Assembly (NCBI GenBank): GCA_905233455.1
Contig: CAJOES010000008.1
Span: 1-35,260, forward strand
From: an uncultured Synergistales bacterium
Lineage (GTDB): Bacteria; Synergistota; Synergistia; Synergistales; Aminobacteriaceae
DNA: 35,260 nt
Direction: 5' to 3'
Both the position numbers and the translations under genes were made by a program. The notes under the pieces are model-generated. The model saw only the letters and a list, made by a program, of their open reading frames with translations, ran no database searches and had not been told where the DNA came from. Shown here piece after piece: positions 1-9,800 of this stretch (position 1 is the first letter of the stretch; each line of letters starts with the position of its first letter).

Positions 1-2534
1 GTATAAAGTTTATCTTTGCTTGTAGCCCATGATAAATTCCATTGCTGCCGTCCTGATGATACGATAGCAACTCCAGAACCTGCACCTTCAGATGCCGAAA
101 GAATAGTGTGGACAGTGTAACTTGTGCCGCCTACAGTTACTGTTTGTGTATCGGATTTTATAACTCCTTGAACGCCTTTAGCCCAGTCTTTCATGAAGTT
201 TGTGATAAATTTTAGGGGCTTATTAGCCATTTCATCAAGTTTCATCTTGTTATAGCCGTTGTTGTAGGAGTCAGTTATGGCTTTGTTAATTGCTTCAGCA
301 AATACCTGTTTGATTTTAGGTGGAACTTTGGCACTGGTATAAGGATTGTTAGGATATACATGAATTTCTTTTGCAAGTGCTTCAAAAGATTCAGAGGTCA
401 TTGCAGAATTATCCTGCTGTACTTCCTGAATAGTTTTCATAAGGGCTTTGATATACTGCGATTCAATCCGTTCATAATCCGATTTTGCCAAATCAACTGC
501 GCTGCTCCTGATTTGAGTATTGGCATATTCTACCGGAATATTCATGTATGTAATTTCCATTTCTCCGGGAGTATTGTTGATGTGCTTCAAGTTTACAGCC
601 TTAAGAGACCGCGATTGATTTTCAGGGTATCTAACGTTAAATTCGGCATAATAATTGTGTTCTGTTTCCTGTGTGCCGTCATCACTTCTCTTGGTTCGTA
701 ACTTTACGACTCTAACACCTTTCAAGCTGTCTAACCGGAAACCTTCAGGGAGATCAACAACTTCATAAAGCATGTCTTCTTTTTCTGCAGGAGCGTAAAA
801 AATTTCCTTATCATGTAAGTTCTTATACAGGTAACTTGTAATTGAAAACTTCAGGGTTAAAGTTCTTGTGCTGATGTCATCTTTTATGCAATATACCTTT
901 CCCGGAATTGAAAGAAGTGGTGAATCTTCTTTTTCTGTTGGCAGATTAGGATTTGATACATAAATTATTGACGACAGCATATAAGGAGACGAGATAAAGC
1001 GAATTTCCTCGCCGTCCTTGAAGCCGTCCCCATCACTGTCGGCATCTCCGGAATCCGTATACCACATTCTGCCGAACAGATCCTTCATACCGGCCTCTTC
1101 TACAGCATCGGGCAGGCCGTCTCCGTCAAGGTCATCGCCTTTAACGCCTAAATCAATATTGGCGACTTCCTCAAATTTATTCTGCAGCTGTTCCGAACTG
1201 GAAGCATAGAGATAACTCCCGTCAGTGGCATCACTAATGCTTTCCATAAGATACTGATCCACATCGCCAAGCCCTACTGTAATAACCTGAATACTGTTCT
1301 CCTTGAGTTCCTGAAGCACATTGCTGTATATGTAGCTCTGGCCATCAGACAATAAAACCACAAAATTTTTGTATTCAGAATCGGTTATGCTGTGTGTTAA
1401 TGCCATCTCAAGAGCTGCCTGAATATCAGTTCCGCCAGAAGCATAAAGTGCGGATATGCTGTCTTTCACAAGCTGTCTGCTGTTCTGCAGTTTAGTTGTA
1501 CCTAAAACTTCATTTGCATAATAGCTGAAAGAAATTAACGACACATAATCTTCATCAGAAAGAGCATCTATAAGACTTTGAGCCGAACTTACAGCAGCCA
1601 TTATAGCTGATCCCATCATACTGCCTGAACAGTCAATAGCAAGAATTACGTTGTATTTCACATCCCCGCTCCGTATTTTAGGGATACTTTTTGATATAGC
1701 TTCCTGCCACTCCGACACCGAAACTACACCGTAAATGCTGAAGTGGTTTGCAGAAACCTGAATAGTATTTGCTTCCGTGTCAATCACAGTATCACGGCTC
1801 ATCAAAACGACAGCATCATTAGATTCGTCGTACCACACTATGCCCAGATCGTAAGGTGAAACAGGCAAAGCATCAGGGTCGTAATGAAAAGTTACTGTAG
1901 TCTTTTTGAACTCTGAAAGGTCGGATTTTATGCTGACAGGAACGCCGATTAGTCCTGCCGTACCTAAAACCGGGCTGTCCGTTAATTCCGAAATCTCAAC
2001 AATACCGGCAGAGTCTATGAAGTCATAAGTAACCTCAGCTTCAGTGAGTGAAGAATCAGAAAACGCAACAGAAGTTTTCCCGCCGAATACTGCTTCTTTA
2101 AGTTCTTCAAGCTCTTCATCAGTTACTTCTTCCAGTTCTGCCCATTCAGCAGTAAGTGTAATATCATCATATATAGGCGTATCGAAATTGAAATTATTTC
2201 CGTCTTCATCAAGCCATCGGAGGAAAACATAACCTTCAAGATTAGGATTAAGTTCTGGTTCTGGTTCATATATGATTGCGGTAGCAGGTTCTGGCTCTGG
2301 TTCTGGCGCAATAGTTTCTTCCGGTTCGTCTATCGGTGTCGGGGCAGGAGTTACTGGCTTGGGGTTATGTGGAATAACAGGATATTTGGATCTATTCTGT
2401 ACTAAATTTGTTTCATTGTCCGGGGCAGAAGAAGAATCTTCGCTTCCGCCTCCGCAGCCTCCGGAACTAACTAAAAACGCGGCGCACAGCAAGAACATCA
2501 TCATGGTAATGCTGAAAAATTTTTTGACTGGCAT
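1..2534 (-). CDS. Secreted VWA-domain protein, partial at left edge
   Basis: The reading frame is open from an ATG at 2534 to the window edge (more than 840 residues), so the C-terminus is missing. An N-terminal hydrophobic segment (residues 5-24) ends in SSGGC, a weak lipobox-like site at Cys27. A Pro/Glu-rich linker follows (about 45-98). Residues about 100-135 (GYVFLRWLDEDGN...LTAEW) look like a Listeria-Bacteroides (Flg_new) repeat. A von Willebrand A domain lies at about 290-450, with all three MIDAS pieces visible: DCSGS near 300, the Thr of GGTD near 370 and LSDG near 395. Asp-rich DLDGDGLPD and DSDGDGFKDGEE (about 465-505) resemble thrombospondin type 3 calcium-binding repeats. By family it should be a metal-dependent adhesion or binding protein on the outside of the cell; the ligand is unknown. 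An in-frame TAA lies just before GTG-ATG, which fixes the start within one codon, but no clear Shine-Dalgarno is seen. The gene is more AT-rich than its neighbours. Confidence 0.85.
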   Translation of the reverse strand, partial: MPVKKFFSITMMMFLLCAAFLVSSGGCGGGSEDSSSAPDNETNLVQNRSKYPVIPHNPKPVTPAPTPIDEPEETIAPEPEPEPATAIIYEPEPELNPNLEGYVFLRWLDEDGNNFNFDTPIYDDITLTAEWAELEEVTDEELEELKEAVFGGKTSVAFSDSSLTEAEVTYDFIDSAGIVEISELTDSPVLGTAGLIGVPVSIKSDLSEFKKTTVTFHYDPDALPVSPYDLGIVWYDESNDAVVLMSRDTVIDTEANTIQVSANHFSIYGVVSVSEWQEAISKSIPKIRSGDVKYNVILAIDCSGSMMGSAIMAAVSSAQSLIDALSDEDYVSLISFSYYANEVLGTTKLQNSRQLVKDSISALYASGGTDIQAALEMALTHSITDSEYKNFVVLLSDGQSYIYSNVLQELKENSIQVITVGLGDVDQYLMESISDATDGSYLYASSSEQLQNKFEEVANIDLGVKGDDLDGDGLPDAVEEAGMKDLFGRMWYTDSGDADSDGDGFKDGEEIRFISSPYMLSSIIYVSNPNLPTEKEDSPLLSIPGKVYCIKDDISTRTLTLKFSITSYLYKNLHDKEIFYAPAEKEDMLYEVVDLPEGFRLDSLKGVRVVKLRTKRSDDGTQETEHNYYAEFNVRYPENQSRSLKAVNLKHINNTPGEMEITYMNIPVEYANTQIRSSAVDLAKSDYERIESQYIKALMKTIQEVQQDNSAMTSESFEALAKEIHVYPNNPYTSAKVPPKIKQVFAEAINKAITDSYNNGYNKMKLDEMANKPLKFITNFMKDWAKGVQGVIKSDTQTVTVGGTSYTVHTILSASEGAGSGVAIVSSGRQQWNLSWATSKDKLY

Positions 2535-2539
2535 CACTT

Positions 2540-2658
2540 ATAACCAATCGTTCAACAGCCTGATGATACAGGCCATACGCAACGAAATACGCAGCTATGA
2601 GGAAATTAACGGTTCATTGCCCAAGCCGGAAACGAATGAAGACATAAGAATGGCATAG
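2540..2658 (+). pseudogene. Possible 3' remnant of an unknown gene
   Basis: A plus-strand frame reading ...SFNSLMIQAIRNEIRSY...EDIRMA-stop looks like the C-terminal end of a real protein: a mixed, amphipathic, charged composition quite unlike a shadow frame. It abuts the start of the minus-strand VWA gene and has no start of its own. It may be the tail of a gene whose 5' part was replaced when the VWA gene arrived. No family is recognised, and it could still be a chance open frame. Confidence 0.2.
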
Positions 2659-2661
2659 CAG

Positions 2662-2691
2662 AAAAATTCCCCCTCCGTCTGTGTGAGGGGG
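2662..2691 (-). terminator. Rho-independent terminator of the hybrid kinase gene
   Basis: A CCCCCTC / GAGGGGG stem (arms 2669-2675 and 2685-2691) with a 9-base loop lies directly after the kinase stop codon. Read on the minus strand, it is followed by AATTTTT. Confidence 0.75.
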
Positions 2692-2697
2692 ATAATT

Positions 2698-5439
2698 TTA
2701 CTTCAACGCCTCGTTCAGTGCCTCCCAGTCCATATTACGCACAGCAGTCTCTACAGCCTCAAAGTGCGCTTTCTCCTCTTCAGGAATCCTGTAATGCCTG
2801 GCCTGTTCGATTATCCCGTCAACAGCATCAATGTCGAAACTGCAAGCAAACTCCTTCACGGCTTCGTACATTTCCCGCAGGTCTTCCACTGAGATCTCCG
2901 GCAGGTTCTCGTCCTCAGCATATAGCGGCGATAATTTCTCCTTCAGCCACGCATAATCCTCTAACAGCTTCGGCGTGCGCGACTCTATCTCCTCAACGTT
3001 AAGCGCATTCCCGCAGTCCTCAAGGTATTTCGCATCTGCCGACAGTTCACCCGCACCGATAAGCCGTGCAGAACTCTTCAGCGCATGTACCTTTATCGTG
3101 TAGTTCTTGTAGTCCTTATCCCGCAGAAACTCATCAATCGCTTTAATATTCACGTCAATGGACTGGTAGAACGTCTTCAGCGTGTTCGTGAGTATCTCCT
3201 CAGTTGCACAGAACTTCACAGCATCCGAATAATTCAGGCCGTCGATAGTGCCGTAAAACTCCTGAAGCTCCGTCTTGGCCTCATCCTGAATGCCCGTATC
3301 ATCTTCGGCCGACATTATAATTTTTTCCGGCGGCAGGTATTTCATTAGCACCCCTTCAAGGTCAGACCAACCTACAGGCTTTGCGATATAGTCCGTGAAG
3401 CCTTCAGCAAGATACCTTTCACGTGCTCCGCTGACAGCATCGGCAGTGAGGCACACTACAGGCGTTGAGACGTTGAGGCCGTCTGTCTGCTCCCGTATGG
3501 CGTGAAATGCCTGCGTCCCGTCCATCTCCGGCATCATCTGATCCATGAAGATCAGGTCATAATGATTCTTCAAAGTCATTCCGAGTGATTCGGCCCCGCT
3601 CAATGCAGTATCAATATGTATCTTCGTCTTTGCCAGCAAGCCCTCAATAACCGTAAGATTCATGGCCGTATCATCAACAGCGAGTATTCTTGCTTCCGGC
3701 GCGGTAAGGTATTCACTGCGCGGTTCTTCCTCGTGCATAATGCGTTCAAACTTCTCACGGAAATTACCTGTACATTCCCATGATATGACTTTCTGCGGAA
3801 TGCTGACAGTGAATGTGCTGCCTTTGCCGTAATCGCTTTCTGCAGAAATTTCACCGCCCATCATGACGAGAAGGTTTTTGCTGATTGCCAGCCCAAGCCC
3901 GGTGCCCTCTATGGATCTGTTGCGCGAGAGATTGAGACGCTCGAATTTCGCAAAGATTCTCCCTAAATCCTCATGCTTTATCCCTTCTCCCGTATCTGAC
4001 ACGGTGAATATGAGCCTTAATGTGTCATCAGAAATCTTTTCGCCCTTTACGCATAACGCAACGCTGCCCTTATTCGTAAACTTTACGGCATTAGAGAGCA
4101 CGTTAGCCAGCACCTGCCTTATGCGAACCTCGTCGCCTTCAAAGCTGTCCGGCAGTGATTCATCCGCGTCAATCCTGAACTCCAAACCTTTTTCATGCGC
4201 ACGGAACATGACCATATTTGCGGCATCATTCAGCAGGGAGCTTAACCTGTAAGGAGCGTTAATCACCTTCATCTGCCCTGAATCTATTTTCGATATGTCT
4301 AAAATGTCATTGATTATGGACAGAAGATTTTTTCCGGCACGTTCTATGTTCATTGCGTATGAAGTTATTGTTTTGCTGGTGCTTTCACGTATGATCATCT
4401 CGTTCATTCCGAGCACAGCATTAATCGGGGTACGGATCTCATGCGACATGTTCGACAGGAAGACGCTTTTAGCCCTGCTGCTGTCTTCTGCCTTCTCCTT
4501 AGCTTCAAGCAGTGCCTTAGAGTAAATATCCTTGTCCCTAACGTTAATGTTTAGGAGTATAACGCACACGAACAGAAATACGATGGACAGCACAACCGCG
4601 AACACTCCTGCCAGAACTGCGGGATGAGCCTCAATCGTTCCCATTAATGTCATATTCTGGTATCTGTGGCTGATCCATTTATGCTCGAGAGCATCAATTA
4701 CGCCTTCCTTCTGCATGTCGTATATCACGCCGTTAAGCATGTCCCTGAGTTCCTCATTTCCTGCAAGCAGAGCAACAGCCCCGTAAATGTGCCCGACTGC
4801 ATAGCTGGGCTTAACGTCAGTCATCTTCAGCTTCTCCAGAAAGACATTGCCGACCTGAATCGGGCATATCGCAAAGTCATATTCCCCTGCCTTGAGTGCC
4901 TCAAATATTTTTGCATATGAGTCTATGTAGGTGATTGTTCCCTCAAGGCCAAGCTCCGGAAGCCTGTGCAGTGATGCAACCTTCCTTCCGTAAAGTTCCG
5001 GGACTGATGAAATCTCTTCTCGGCCGTACACTACATACTGTTTCTCGACTGTCGGAAGGGTAGCTGTCATTCTGGGATCATCAGCTACCGAATCCGTTTC
5101 CATGTTCAGGAACACGTCAGCCTGTCCGGAGAAGAATAATTCATTTGCGGCTGTCCAGTCGGTGAGCTTAAGGTCTAAATTCATGTGAAGGCGGTTCGCT
5201 ATCTCCGCAATGAGTTCTGCATCCATTCCCATATACTGCCCGTCCTGACTGATGTATGAGAACGGCTCATAGTCGGAATCTGTTACAGCATGAAGCGTCT
5301 GTTCATATGTGTTGGCGGCATGAATGGTCAGTGCGGGTTCTGGTCTTAATGCGTCCGAAAGATAGAGGAATGCGAATACTGCCCCTGCTGTGAGGATTGC
5401 CAGGCAGATGATCCCTTCGATAAGCAAATTTTTCCTCAA
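2698..5439 (-). CDS. Hybrid sensor histidine kinase with SBP_bac_3-type sensor, receiver and Hpt
   Basis: 913 residues. Order: membrane segment (about 8-28); periplasmic amino-acid-binding-protein fold, lobe I then lobe II in the usual order (about 38-258); second membrane segment (about 274-298); HisKA with the phospho-accepting His333 in SHEIRTP; HATPase_c with an N box near NVLSNAVKF (447-455), SDTGEG (481-486) and GTGLGL (512-517); receiver with acidic pair D589-D590, phospho-acceptor D633 in FMDQMMPEMDG and K687; and a C-terminal Hpt domain with H785 in HALKSS. This is a complete BvgS/EvgS-like phosphorelay in one chain. It probably senses a small amino acid or a related solute arriving in the periplasm and passes phosphate to a separate response regulator, which is not in this window. 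The start is TTG (5439) with AAGGTGG about 12 bases upstream. It is a single gene with its own terminator. Confidence 0.93.
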   Translation of the reverse strand: MRKNLLIEGIICLAILTAGAVFAFLYLSDALRPEPALTIHAANTYEQTLHAVTDSDYEPFSYISQDGQYMGMDAELIAEIANRLHMNLDLKLTDWTAANELFFSGQADVFLNMETDSVADDPRMTATLPTVEKQYVVYGREEISSVPELYGRKVASLHRLPELGLEGTITYIDSYAKIFEALKAGEYDFAICPIQVGNVFLEKLKMTDVKPSYAVGHIYGAVALLAGNEELRDMLNGVIYDMQKEGVIDALEHKWISHRYQNMTLMGTIEAHPAVLAGVFAVVLSIVFLFVCVILLNINVRDKDIYSKALLEAKEKAEDSSRAKSVFLSNMSHEIRTPINAVLGMNEMIIRESTSKTITSYAMNIERAGKNLLSIINDILDISKIDSGQMKVINAPYRLSSLLNDAANMVMFRAHEKGLEFRIDADESLPDSFEGDEVRIRQVLANVLSNAVKFTNKGSVALCVKGEKISDDTLRLIFTVSDTGEGIKHEDLGRIFAKFERLNLSRNRSIEGTGLGLAISKNLLVMMGGEISAESDYGKGSTFTVSIPQKVISWECTGNFREKFERIMHEEEPRSEYLTAPEARILAVDDTAMNLTVIEGLLAKTKIHIDTALSGAESLGMTLKNHYDLIFMDQMMPEMDGTQAFHAIREQTDGLNVSTPVVCLTADAVSGARERYLAEGFTDYIAKPVGWSDLEGVLMKYLPPEKIIMSAEDDTGIQDEAKTELQEFYGTIDGLNYSDAVKFCATEEILTNTLKTFYQSIDVNIKAIDEFLRDKDYKNYTIKVHALKSSARLIGAGELSADAKYLEDCGNALNVEEIESRTPKLLEDYAWLKEKLSPLYAEDENLPEISVEDLREMYEAVKEFACSFDIDAVDGIIEQARHYRIPEEEKAHFEAVETAVRNMDWEALNEALK

Positions 5440-5544
5440 GATTAATTCAATCCACCTTAATGCAGTTTAGATTTTTCTTCATATTTTAGCGTAAGAACTG
5501 CAAAAATTTTTTCTGGTGTAATAATTTTCACGAGGAGCTCGTAA

Positions 5545-5567
5545 ATAAAAAACCCGGCTTGCCGGGC
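5545..5567 (-). terminator. Orphan rho-independent terminator
   Basis: On the minus strand GCCCGGCAAGCCGGG is followed by TTTTTTATTTA. The stem is short and pure G/C. It lies about 230 bases beyond another terminator that already ends the upstream operon, so the transcript it ends is not obvious. Confidence 0.65.
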
Positions 5568-5775
5568 ATGGATACGCAACCCATCAAACGAGGAAGTCCT
5601 CCGCGCAGAAATCTGGTGATGATTATGGCAAAGAAGCGTAAGAACTCCAGACAAAAACAACAGATGAATCTTCTTCGTTCGGTGAATAAATTTGTTGTAG
5701 CTGTGTACTGGATTCCTTCAAGTAGGGAACAACTCCCCTCAACATTGTCCCTATTTTGTCACACTGAACACGCAC

Positions 5776-5804
5776 AAAAAAATTCCCCCTGCATGAGGAG
5801 GAAT
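5776..5804 (-). terminator. Rho-independent terminator of the helicase operon
   Basis: On the minus strand ATTCCTCCT-CATGC-AGGGGGAAT forms a 9-bp stem with one G-T pair, followed by seven T. It lies about 20 bases after the stop codon of the 82-residue protein. Confidence 0.8.
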
Positions 5805-5823
5805 GATAAAATCACAAAATCTT

Positions 5824-6072
5824 TCAGCCTTTCAGCACGACTTCATCATCAAACGCAATAAGATACTTTCTTCCCGAAGAGTCCGTTACTGATGATGTTT
5901 TCTCCTTTACCTTTGAAGACGCGCCTTTTGCCTTCTTCTTGGCCTTCTTGTATGCACTGCTCTTGGTTACTTTCTTCTTCAGCTTCTTCAATGAGTCTTT
6001 CCATGACGCTTCCGCCGAAGGTACAAGCATAAGCATCACAAGCACCATAAACGCCGCAAATATTTTCTTCAT
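5824..6072 (-). CDS. Small lysine-rich exported protein
   Basis: 82 residues. A clear signal peptide (MKKIFAAFMVLVMLMLVPS, probable cleavage after AEA at about residue 22) leads into a very basic stretch (about 25-60) in which Lys alternates with Ala/Ser/Gly, then a more ordinary tail ending in FDDEVVLKG. It should sit in the periplasm or outside the cell, where the charge could bind nucleic acid, polyanionic glycan or membrane. No family is recognised. AGGAGG lies 8 bases before the ATG. It follows the DUF1275 gene by 21 bases and ends the operon at the terminator at 5776-5804. Confidence 0.75.
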   Translation of the reverse strand: MKKIFAAFMVLVMLMLVPSAEASWKDSLKKLKKKVTKSSAYKKAKKKAKGASSKVKEKTSSVTDSSGRKYLIAFDDEVVLKG

Positions 6073-6093
6073 TGCATTATTCCTCCTTATGTC

Positions 6094-6834
6094 TTAATGT
6101 CCGTGCGGTTTCAAGTCTAGCATAGCCCGTTCATAAATCAAGTCTGAACGCAGCATAAACACGAAACATACGCTAAGCGGAATTACGGCAAGCCACACAG
6201 CATGTTCCTTCAGGTACGGACTCGCCGCCGTCATCACTGCACCGCCGACAAAGAACGCTAAAATTATCCTTGCGTGCTTTACTGCCTTCCTGCGCTCCTC
6301 TTCTTCAAGCTCGTGATGCTGTATGATCCTTGCTATGCTGATGCCGATCTGCCGAACATGATTCGTTACGAACGTTGTAGCCATTGGGATTCCTTCTGCC
6401 TGCCGGAACGTGTTGAACTGCATCGAACACAGAAAGCATATTATCACCTGCACGATCTGATCCGGCCAAGTGAACGGAATGAACCCGACGAAGAACAGCA
6501 CGACAATCTCAATTCCGACTAACAGTGTATCCCACCGCACAAAATGCGTGTTCCTGACCTTCTCCGGCAGAATCTCAGATACTATAGTGCCGACGATATA
6601 TGCCGCAAAAGGTATCAGGTAATACAGAGCTTCACTGAAATCACCCTGCCCGAAAGCTACGGACATTTTGACGATATTTCCCGTCTGTGCGTTGGAGAAT
6701 ACCCCGCCGCGAAGATTGTATGTGTACAAGCCCATCATTCCCGCCGCAATGGTGAGAAACTCAAAGATAAAATACTTTTCGCAGGTCAGATAAAATTCTT
6801 TATGCAGTTCATTATGAAGCTGCTTTTTGTCCAT
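6094..6834 (-). CDS. DUF1275 (YoaK-like) membrane protein
   Basis: 246 residues from the ATG at 6834. The frame can also start at a GTG at 6843, but AGGAAAGGA would be almost touching that codon, whereas it sits about 10 bases from the ATG. The sequence has the DUF1275 hallmark GGVFSNAQTGNIVKM near residues 43-57 and about six hydrophobic spans, with a conserved second half (CSMQFNTFRQAEG, TTFVTNHVRQIG). It is an integral inner-membrane protein of unknown function; transport has been suggested for the family. It overlaps the end of the helicase/nuclease gene by 23 bases, so it is probably translated by coupling to it. Confidence 0.9.
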   Translation of the reverse strand: MDKKQLHNELHKEFYLTCEKYFIFEFLTIAAGMMGLYTYNLRGGVFSNAQTGNIVKMSVAFGQGDFSEALYYLIPFAAYIVGTIVSEILPEKVRNTHFVRWDTLLVGIEIVVLFFVGFIPFTWPDQIVQVIICFLCSMQFNTFRQAEGIPMATTFVTNHVRQIGISIARIIQHHELEEEERRKAVKHARIILAFFVGGAVMTAASPYLKEHAVWLAVIPLSVCFVFMLRSDLIYERAMLDLKPHGH

Positions 6835-9800
6835 TGTATGCACATCCTTTCCTGAACGGACAAATTTTGCAGTTATTTATGCTGGGAGTGTACGGCCCGG
6901 ACGCGCATATTTCAGCCGCCTCTGTTACCCGCTCCCTTATAGACTCAAAGTCCGAATGCTCCCGGTACTCCTGCCTGCCCTCACGCAGAAACGCAATGCA
7001 GGTATTGACCTTCTCCGCTCCCGTAAGGTCATGCACTGCCAGCGCGTAAAACTCTAACTGCGATTCATACAGTCCTTCCGGAGTGTTGTCTATGCTGGTT
7101 ATCTTGTAGTCAACTACATTATTTCCGTAAAGCGCATCAATCGCCCCGGCAAGCGATGTCCCTTCCGTAAGCCTGAGCCTGAACCTGTACTCCCGCCGAA
7201 TATCCTTCACGTTACGGAGCATCACGCCTAAATCTCCTTCCGCAAAGTTCATCAGCCACGAATGAAGCTCCTTTTTGGCCGAATCATTGCGCCACATACT
7301 GCGCAGATAGCCCGGCACTGAAGGCAGGACTGCACGGTCATATAGCAGAGTATCGAGTTCACGCGCATAATCATCACCATTAGGCCAGCGGGACAATACC
7401 CAGTGCGCAAGGCTTCCGAGTTCCGCACCGCCGTTACTGCCGTCTTCGGGGTCATTGTCGCGGCTGGGACTCTCCCATGAGAGATTCAAACCCTGCTTGT
7501 AGCTTCTGCGCCATGCGTGAGGACAGAACTTGAACAGTGAATATGATGTTGCTGAAATCTGGCGCAAAGAGTTCTTCTGACGCATAAGGGTTACGGGCTT
7601 TAAGATTCTTTCTTCTTCCTGATGAGTTACTCCAAGATACTCATAATCATTTATGCCCTCTGCAAACGTAATTTCAGGGTTTTCCGCATTCTCAAGCATT
7701 AAGGCTGTCCATGTGTTTTTATGCGGCGTATCATCTTTGCTGTTCACGAGCCCGCAGAAAATCAAACTGTCCTGCGCCCTTGTTGCAGCAACGTAAAATA
7801 ATCTAGTCTCCTCTTCAGCATCTCCCTGTTCGGATAAAAGAGTCTCCCATTTCGCACCCTGCGGCTTTATGTCCCTTCCCTGCAATATCTCATCAGGAAG
7901 GTTAGAGAATACCAAGCCCAGATTTCTTGACGGCCTCAATGATGAGCTGTCTGCTTTCCTGCTGGTCCTGTTCTCGAATATCACCGTAACAGGATACTCA
8001 AGCCCTTTAGCCGAATGCACAGCACCTAGCCTTACAGCGTTTTCACCCTCATCATGCCATGCAGGCTCCTCAACGCTTACTTCATTTCGCACCGCACGGG
8101 TGAGCCATTCCGCACAAGCCCGGAGTCCCGATGCGCCGCCCTTCTGGAACTCACGTACATTAGACACTGCAAGCCGTAGATTCCGCAGTACCCTCAGCCT
8201 GTCTTTGTCCTTGTAGCATGAAAGCCACTGACGGTTATTATCGTAAAGCGCGAGAATGCCCGAAGCTCCCTCATATTCACCGACAAGCGCAAGATACTCG
8301 AGCCGTGAATATGCTTCAGGTAATTTCTGCCTGATTATGTCTATCGGCCTGAGTTTTTCGCTTACGGATTCAAGACACTCTATGGCTTGTTCCTGACTCA
8401 CGCCGGAGAACGGGGACATGAGCCAGCCAGAAACAGCAAAGTCATCATTCATATCACCTGCGGCACGCAACATGCACACAACATCATTGATCTCACCGCG
8501 CGAGAAATAATCCGTGCTCTTGTCCTGTATACTTTTTATGCCGAAATGCTCCAGCGATTCTTCAAGTGCCGGAAAGATATTGCGTGAACGTGATAGTATC
8601 GCGAAATCAGAGAATTTCACCGGGCGTATGATTCTTTTCTGCTTGTCCCATACCGTCCGGCCTTCCCTGACCCATAAGGCTATATTGTAGGCTAACTCGT
8701 CAGCTAAATTCCTGAGTGCGTCCTGTCTGGTGTTCCTGTCATGGCGTGCAAGAATTATCCTGAAGTCCGGCATAGTTCCTGAATCCCTCGTGCCGTCATT
8801 CGATGCCGCATTAAGCCCCTCAAACTTTAAGCCCTCCATAGACTGAGACCTGCCGAGACCATCGCGCCATAAAGACGCAAAAATTTTGTTTATCTTCTCC
8901 AGCAGTGATTTTCTCGTGCGGAAACTCACATCTAAATCTATTTTTGCATCAGCACGGCTTATAGTTCCGGCAAAAAGCGCGGGGTCTGCATGTCTGAATT
9001 TGTAGATTGACTGTTTAGGATCTCCTACAGCGAAAAGGCTCGTATTCTCTCCTGCAAGTGCCTCAATCATAGAGAACTGCAGAGGGTCAGTGTCCTGGAA
9101 CTCATCAACGAGTATATGACTGAATTTGCGTTTGACTCCTCCGGCATTGATGGTGTTTCTTGCGTGCGTGATCATATCGGAGAATGACAGGAGTCCGCGG
9201 CGTTTCTTCATCATATCCCACATTCCCCACGATACAGCACAGAACTTCAGGAGTACTTTGCGCATGTATAATTCTTCTTCCGTGAAAGGCTCGCTGAATG
9301 TCTGAGTGATTTCTCCTATAAGTTTAGGCTGTTCCTTCCTCCAGTCCCCTAAAGTCCGGCCAAGATATATTTTCAGCGTCTTGAATGGTTCGCCTGAATT
9401 TGCCTTTATGTCCCTGCCTGCAGTTATACGGCTGTAGAAAAACATTAATGCTTCTTCATCGTCCGGTGAATTTGCCGCCTGCCAGTCAAGGAGGTCATTC
9501 AATAAGTCTCCAGCTCCTCCTGCTTTCTTTGCTTTAGGCAGTGCCGGGATATTGCGCCATTCATGCCATACATTAAGCCACTCATCACGTAATATATTCT
9601 TCACCAATGGCCTTGAACTTTCTATGAGAGTATCATCTTCGGACCACGATAACATTTCCTCCCATGAATGCCCGGAAGATGCGTGAAGTTCTGCCGTATC
9701 CCGTGCAAACTGGCTGAGATTCCCTGCCCGCCATTTTGAGACTCCTGCACTGAAGCATGAGTCTGTGTCGAGGAATTTCGCCGCGTCCCGTAATGCCTTA

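Larger units (their letters stand above)
5440..5823. other. Intergenic region without a convincing gene
   Basis: 384 bases between the kinase start and the stop of the small exported protein gene. It holds two minus-strand terminators (described separately). Short open frames occur on both strands, but none has a ribosome site, a start and a believable composition together. The stretch between the two terminators (about 5570-5775) could encode a small untranslated RNA on the minus strand; no clear promoter was found for one. Confidence 0.6.

Noticed and set aside
5559-5861. 100-residue plus-strand frame with a basic segment (MAKKRKNSRQKQQ)
   Set aside because: No ribosome site at any of its starts, it runs through a minus-strand terminator hairpin and into the 3' end of the small exported protein gene, and the tail has the composition of a shadow frame.
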